Shown one piece after another: positions 59,677 through 64,000 of a stretch of 64,000 nt of DNA. Numbering within the stretch: the stretch's first letter is position 1; every line of letters starts with the position of its first letter. The DNA lies in assembly GCF_002929705.1 (NCBI RefSeq), contig NZ_PJIN01000009.1:1-64000 (forward strand), read 5' to 3'. Under the pieces are notes generated by a model, which saw only the letters and a list, made by a program, of their open reading frames with translations, did not search any database and was not told the DNA's origin. The translations under genes and the position numbers were made by a program. The DNA comes from Arthrobacter sp. N199823 (lineage in GTDB: Bacteria; Actinomycetota; Actinomycetes; Actinomycetales; Micrococcaceae).

Positions 59677-62574
59677 TTGACAAACACCCCAGAAAATTTG
59701 CCCGCGCGCCACAACACAAACAACCTTGTGTCGGCCACCTTTAGCGAGCGCCACATTGGGGTTGCAGCGCAGCCCCACATTCATCATATGTTGAGCGCCC
59801 TAGGATTTGCTTCTTTGGAGGAGCTTTCTACAGCCGCGCTGCCCAAATCGATTTACAGCACCGAGCCCCTCAAGCTGCAGGCGGCAGTCTCTGAAGAGGC
59901 CATGCTGGAAGAATTGAAGGCTCTGGCGGGCAAAAATACCGTCAATAAATCCCTGATTGGTCAGGGCTATTACGGCACGCACACCCCTGGTGTCATTCAG
60001 CGCAACGTTTTGGAGAGCCCGGCCTGGTACACGGCGTACACCCCGTACCAGCCTGAAATCTCTCAGGGCCGTCTCGAAGCCTTGCTGAATTTCCAAACAG
60101 TTGTGGCAGACCTCACGGGCATGACCACCGCCAATGCCTCGATGCTCGACGAGGGAACCGCCGCCGCCGAGGCCGTGGCTCTCATGCGCAGAAACAATCG
60201 AAGTGCCAGCGACGACGCCGTCCTGCTGGTCGATGCTGACATCTTCCCGCAGACCCTCGCCGTGATCACCACCCGCACCAAGGCCATGGGAATCCCCGTC
60301 CGCTCTCACAATTTCGACGACGAACTCCCTGACGTTGAGTTCTTTGGCGTGCTCCTGCAATACCCCGGAGATTCCGGCCTGATCCGGGATATTGCCCCCG
60401 TGATTGCCGCCGCCCACGCGAAGAAGGCCGTGGTGGCTGTGGCCGCCGACCTTCTGGCCCTGACCCTGCTGGAATCTCCCGGTGAGCTCGGCGCGGACCT
60501 GGCCGTGGGAACCTCGCAGCGCTTTGGCGTCCCCATGGGCTTTGGTGGTCCGCACGCCGGTTACATGGCCGTCCGCAAGGGCCTTGAGCGTTCGCTGCCG
60601 GGACGTCTGGTAGGAGTGTCCTTGGATGCCGCCGGGAACCAGGCCTACCGTTTGGCGCTGCAGACACGCGAGCAACACATCCGCCGCGAGAAGGCCACCT
60701 CCAATATTTGCACCGCCCAGGTGCTGCTGGCGGTCATGGCCGGCATGTACGCGGTCTATCATGGGCCCGAAGGCCTGCAGCGGATTGCCACTCGCGTGCA
60801 CGCGATGGCTGTGGCTGTTGCCGAGACCGCCAGCGCCGCGGGCCACACAGTGGTTCACGAAAACTACTTTGACACCGTCAAGGTCAAGGTTGCCCCTGGT
60901 AGCGGCCACGCTGCCGCTGAGCTGGTGGCAGCCGCTCATCGTGCCGGATACCTGCTGCGTCAGATTGACCATGACCACCTGCAGATCGCCGTGGACGAGA
61001 CAACCACGGAGGCCGACATCGCCGCGTTGGCCACCTTGTTCGGCGCCCAGCAGCCGGACATCGCCAAGGATGCGGCCGCCGTCGTGCTTCCCACCCCGGC
61101 ACGGGCCACGGACTTCATGGCCAACGCCGTGTTCCACACGCACAACTCCGAGACGCAGATGCTGCGCTACCTGCGTAAGCTCTCCGACGCCGATTACGCG
61201 CTGGACCGCGGCATGATCCCGCTGGGTTCGTGCACCATGAAGCTCAACGCCACAGCCGAGATGGCGGCCGTTACCTGGCCGGAGTTCTCCAATCTGCACC
61301 CGTTCGCGCCGGCCTCCGACACCGTGGGCATCGTGGAAATGGCCACGCAGCTGGAAGCCTGGCTGGCCGAGATCACCGGCTACGACGCCGTCTCCGTGCA
61401 GCCCAACGCCGGCTCGCAGGGCGAGTTCGCCGGGCTCATGGCGATCCGCGCCCACCATGTTGAGAACGGCAACCCGCACCGCGACATCGTCCTGATCCCC
61501 ACCTCGGCCCACGGCACCAACGCCGCCTCCGCCGTCATGGCCGGGCTGAAGGTTGTTCCGGTGGCCACCGACGGCTTCGGCAACGTTGACATCGATGACC
61601 TCAAGCGCCAGATCAGCGTCCACGAGAACAATCTGGCCGCGATTATGCTCACCTACCCGTCAACACACGGCGTGTTTGAGACTGAGATCTCCAACATTTG
61701 CGCCATGATTCACGACGCCGGTGGGCAGGTTTATGTGGATGGCGCCAACCTTAACGCTCTGGTTGGCTTGGCTCAGCCGGGCAAATTCGGTGCCGATGTC
61801 TCCCATCTGAACCTGCATAAGACGTTCTGCATCCCGCACGGCGGCGGCGGCCCCGGTGTGGGTCCCGTGGCTGTTGGCGCGCACCTGGCCAAGCACCTGC
61901 CTGCCCGTGAGCTCGACGCGGGCACCTCGGTGGGTCTGGTCTCCAGCGCACCGTACGGTTCGGCGTCGATCCTTCCCATTTCTTGGGCCTACATTCGGCT
62001 GATGGGCCCAGAAGGGCTCCGGCAAGCCACCCAGATCGCCATTTTGTCGGCGAACTACATTGCCCGCAGCCTCAGTGAGCACTACCCGGTGCTGTACACC
62101 GGCGCCCACGATCTGGTGGCGCACGAATGCATCCTGGACCTGCGCGGCATCACGGCGGACTCGGGCGTGAGCGTTGAGGACGTGGCCAAGCGGCTCATCG
62201 ACTACGGCTTCCACGCACCCACCATGTCCTTCCCGGTACCTGGCACCTTGATGGTGGAGCCCACGGAGTCGGAGGACCTGGGTGAGATTGACCGTTTCAT
62301 CAACGCCATGATCTCCATCCGCAAGGAAATCGCTGCGGTGCAGGAAGGACTGTGGCCCGCGGAAGACAACCCGCTGGTTAACGCCCCGCACACGGCGCAG
62401 AGCATTGCACAGGACTGGGATCACCCTTACAGCCGCGAAGAAGCTGTGTTCCCGGCTGGGGTGGACCCGCGCGCCAAGTACTGGCCCTTGGTGCGCCGCG
62501 TCGATCAGGCGTACGGCGACCGCCACCTTGTGTGCTCCTGCCCCTCAATTGAGGAACTTGCGGAAGTGTTCTAA
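59677..62574 (+). CDS. gcvP: Glycine dehydrogenase (decarboxylating), P protein
   Basis: 965 residues from the TTG at 59677, which has GGAG seven bases upstream; another TTG at 59665 overlaps that site. Single-chain P protein: the N-half includes [17 protein letters not shown] and [19 protein letters not shown]; the C-half carries the PLP Lys in [19 protein letters not shown]. It decarboxylates glycine and loads the H-protein lipoyl arm. gcvT is not in the window. A TACAAT -10-like hexamer lies at 59639-59644. Confidence 0.95.
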   Translation: MTNTPENLPARHNTNNLVSATFSERHIGVAAQPHIHHMLSALGFASLEELSTAALPKSIYSTEPLKLQAAVSEEAMLEELKALAGKNTVNKSLIGQGYYGTHTPGVIQRNVLESPAWYTAYTPYQPEISQGRLEALLNFQTVVADLTGMTTANASMLDEGTAAAEAVALMRRNNRSASDDAVLLVDADIFPQTLAVITTRTKAMGIPVRSHNFDDELPDVEFFGVLLQYPGDSGLIRDIAPVIAAAHAKKAVVAVAADLLALTLLESPGELGADLAVGTSQRFGVPMGFGGPHAGYMAVRKGLERSLPGRLVGVSLDAAGNQAYRLALQTREQHIRREKATSNICTAQVLLAVMAGMYAVYHGPEGLQRIATRVHAMAVAVAETASAAGHTVVHENYFDTVKVKVAPGSGHAAAELVAAAHRAGYLLRQIDHDHLQIAVDETTTEADIAALATLFGAQQPDIAKDAAAVVLPTPARATDFMANAVFHTHNSETQMLRYLRKLSDADYALDRGMIPLGSCTMKLNATAEMAAVTWPEFSNLHPFAPASDTVGIVEMATQLEAWLAEITGYDAVSVQPNAGSQGEFAGLMAIRAHHVENGNPHRDIVLIPTSAHGTNAASAVMAGLKVVPVATDGFGNVDIDDLKRQISVHENNLAAIMLTYPSTHGVFETEISNICAMIHDAGGQVYVDGANLNALVGLAQPGKFGADVSHLNLHKTFCIPHGGGGPGVGPVAVGAHLAKHLPARELDAGTSVGLVSSAPYGSASILPISWAYIRLMGPEGLRQATQIAILSANYIARSLSEHYPVLYTGAHDLVAHECILDLRGITADSGVSVEDVAKRLIDYGFHAPTMSFPVPGTLMVEPTESEDLGEIDRFINAMISIRKEIAAVQEGLWPAEDNPLVNAPHTAQSIAQDWDHPYSREEAVFPAGVDPRAKYWPLVRRVDQAYGDRHLVCSCPSIEELAEVF

Positions 62575-62697
62575 CTCACTCTTTATTACGTAGGGTGCAA
62601 TGAGGTACGCCACTGGATTTGGTGCACAATGGCTGCAGGGGTGAAACTTGCACCACTTTGTGTCACCGAACTACACCAATTTCTACAAGGCAACACG

Positions 62698-62721
62698 ATT
62701 CCGGGGCTTGCGCCCCGGAAT
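62698..62721 (+). terminator. Hairpin terminator after gcvP
   Basis: A perfect ten-base-pair stem (62698-62707 with 62712-62721) and TTGC loop, extendable outward by CAC/GTG, lies 124 bases downstream of the gcvP stop. A T-tract is absent, so termination is probable but not certain. Confidence 0.6.
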
Positions 62722-62796
62722 TGTGGCTGCACAAGCGGATCACGGCTCACGCTGTTGACGCTTGTGCTTCGCCACCATTGTTCACACAGGAGTGAG

Positions 62797-64000
62797 ATGT
62801 TTTCGAAAATTCTGGTTGCCAACCGCGGCGAAATCGCGATCCGGGCATTCCGTGCCAGCTACGAGCTCGGTGCCAAGACAGTTGCCGTTTTCCCGCATGA
62901 GGACCGCACCTCCATCCACCGTCAGAAGGCCGATGAAGCCTACCTGATTGGTGAAGAAGGACACCCGGTCCGGGCGTACCTTGACGTTGCTGAAGTGATT
63001 CGCGTAGCGAAGGAATCTGGCGCCGATGCCATTTACCCCGGCTACGGATTCCTCTCCGAAAACCCCGAACTGGCAAGCGCCGCCCGTGATGCCGGCATCA
63101 CCTTCATTGGCCCGCCCGCCGAAGTGCTGGAACTGACAGGTAACAAGGTTCACGCCATTGATGCTGCACGCAAAGCCGGTATTCCGGTCCTGCAGTCCAG
63201 CGAGCCCAGTGCCGATCTTGACTACCTCCTTGGCGCGGCCGCCGAGATTGGTTACCCCATCTTCGCCAAGGCCGTGGCCGGCGGCGGCGGTCGTGGCATG
63301 CGCCGCGTAGAAAAGGCTGAGGACCTCGAGGAGGCTCTCAAGGCAGCCATGCGTGAAGCCGATGCAGCCTTTGGTGACCCCACCATGTTCCTTGAGCAGG
63401 CAGTACTGCGCCCGCGTCACATTGAGGTCCAGATTCTGGCCGACAATGAAGGCAATGTCATCCACCTCTTCGAGCGCGACTGTTCCTTGCAGCGCCGCCA
63501 CCAGAAGGTCGTGGAGATTGCCCCGGCCCCGAACCTGGATGAAAACATTCGCCAGGCGTTGCACTCAGATGCCGTGAAGTTCGCCAAGGCCATGGGCTAC
63601 GTGAACGCCGGAACCGTCGAGTTCCTCGTTGACACTGTGGGTGAGCGCGCCGGACAGCACGTTTTCATTGAGATGAACCCACGCATCCAGGTCGAGCACA
63701 CCGTGACCGAGGAAATCACTGACGTGGACCTGGTCCAGGCGCAGATGCGTATTGCCGCAGGCGAAACCCTGGCTGATCTGGGCCTGACCCAGGACAACGT
63801 CCATGTCAAGGGTGCCGCGTTGCAGTGCCGCATCACCACGGAGGACCCCTCCAACGGATTCCGCCCCGACGTTGGAAAGATCACCACTTACCGTTCCGCC
63901 GGTGGCGCCGGCGTACGGCTCGACGGCGGCACCATTTACGCAGGTGCCGAGATCAGCCCGCATTTTGACTCCATGCTGGTTAAGCTCACCTGCCGCGGCC
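62797..64000 (+). CDS. pyc: Pyruvate carboxylase, N-terminal part (runs off the window)
   Basis: 401 codons before the window end. ATG at 62797 with AGGAG upstream. The biotin-carboxylase domain is recognisable: KILVANRGEIAIRAFRA, AGGGGRGMRRVEKAEDLE (ATP grasp), HIEVQILADNEGNVIHLFERDC and FIEMNPRIQVEHTVTEEI. The spacing KADEAYLIGEEGHPVRAYLD is that of pyruvate rather than acetyl- or propionyl-CoA carboxylase. The carboxyltransferase and biotinyl domains lie beyond the window. It replenishes oxaloacetate. Confidence 0.9.
   Translation, partial: MFSKILVANRGEIAIRAFRASYELGAKTVAVFPHEDRTSIHRQKADEAYLIGEEGHPVRAYLDVAEVIRVAKESGADAIYPGYGFLSENPELASAARDAGITFIGPPAEVLELTGNKVHAIDAARKAGIPVLQSSEPSADLDYLLGAAAEIGYPIFAKAVAGGGGRGMRRVEKAEDLEEALKAAMREADAAFGDPTMFLEQAVLRPRHIEVQILADNEGNVIHLFERDCSLQRRHQKVVEIAPAPNLDENIRQALHSDAVKFAKAMGYVNAGTVEFLVDTVGERAGQHVFIEMNPRIQVEHTVTEEITDVDLVQAQMRIAAGETLADLGLTQDNVHVKGAALQCRITTEDPSNGFRPDVGKITTYRSAGGAGVRLDGGTIYAGAEISPHFDSMLVKLTCRG

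Noticed and set aside
59800-61623. Very long open frame antisense to gcvP
   Set aside because: It arises from GC-rich codon bias of gcvP read on the other strand; composition is not protein-like and no ribosome site is present.

Overview
The window reads as a chromosomal segment of a Micrococcaceae-type actinobacterium (Arthrobacter or a close relative). This rests on moderately high GC, frequent GTG/TTG starts, TAGGCT-like -10 elements, and two gene blocks whose order matches conserved actinobacterial neighbourhoods known from Mycobacterium tuberculosis and Corynebacterium. The genus is inferred; no search was run.

Layout. Positions 1-69 are the 3' end of a 5S rRNA, followed by a strong hairpin. 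Positions 372-11305 carry a core block on the + strand: an SRPBCC protein, a repeat-rich TPR protein, a HAD phosphatase, a 63-residue protein, tlyA, nadK, recN, pyrG, an ADP-ribose-type Nudix hydrolase and xerD. The second half of this block (parA-like, scpA, scpB, rluB, tyrA, cmk, plsC-like, der) resumes at 28668-36551. Between xerD and parA sits an accessory segment of about 17 kb. It holds a purine catabolism unit (xdhABC with a divergent guanine deaminase), a Nudix hydrolase, a cupin, a complete 2-methylcitrate cycle set (GntR regulator, prpD, prpB, prpC, divergent prpE), a dicarboxylate/amino-acid symporter and a two-gene ABC system.

A tRNA-Pro(GGG) at 36710-36783 closes the core block. 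It is followed by a compact catabolic module (36865-45110): a Baeyer-Villiger-type flavin monooxygenase, a TetR regulator, a GMC oxidoreductase with a ferredoxin-like Cys motif, an alpha/beta hydrolase, an acyl-CoA dehydrogenase, an acyl-CoA ligase and an acetoacetate-decarboxylase-fold protein. The enzyme set could oxidise a secondary alcohol to a ketone, insert oxygen, hydrolyse the ester and feed the acid into beta-oxidation. I consider this the best candidate for an undescribed pathway.

The next stretch (45132-53678) is mixed accessory sequence: a decayed methyltransferase, a HAD phosphatase, a small alarmone synthetase, a lysoplasmalogenase-like protein, a GyrI-like protein, a large acyl-CoA dehydrogenase with a palindromic upstream site, a LAL-type LuxR regulator, and a 670-base stretch with two copies of a long palindromic repeat around a broken membrane-protein gene. 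From 53679 come a tandem crcB fluoride-exporter pair with a membrane protein, then the conserved glycine-cleavage/FHA locus (gcvH, garA-like FHA protein, ftsR-like MerR, DUF151 nuclease, second MerR, gcvP) with an inserted antiparallel ParA-like ATPase. The window ends inside a pyruvate carboxylase gene.

No CRISPR array, transposase, integrase, prophage, toxin-antitoxin pair or known defence system was recognised.
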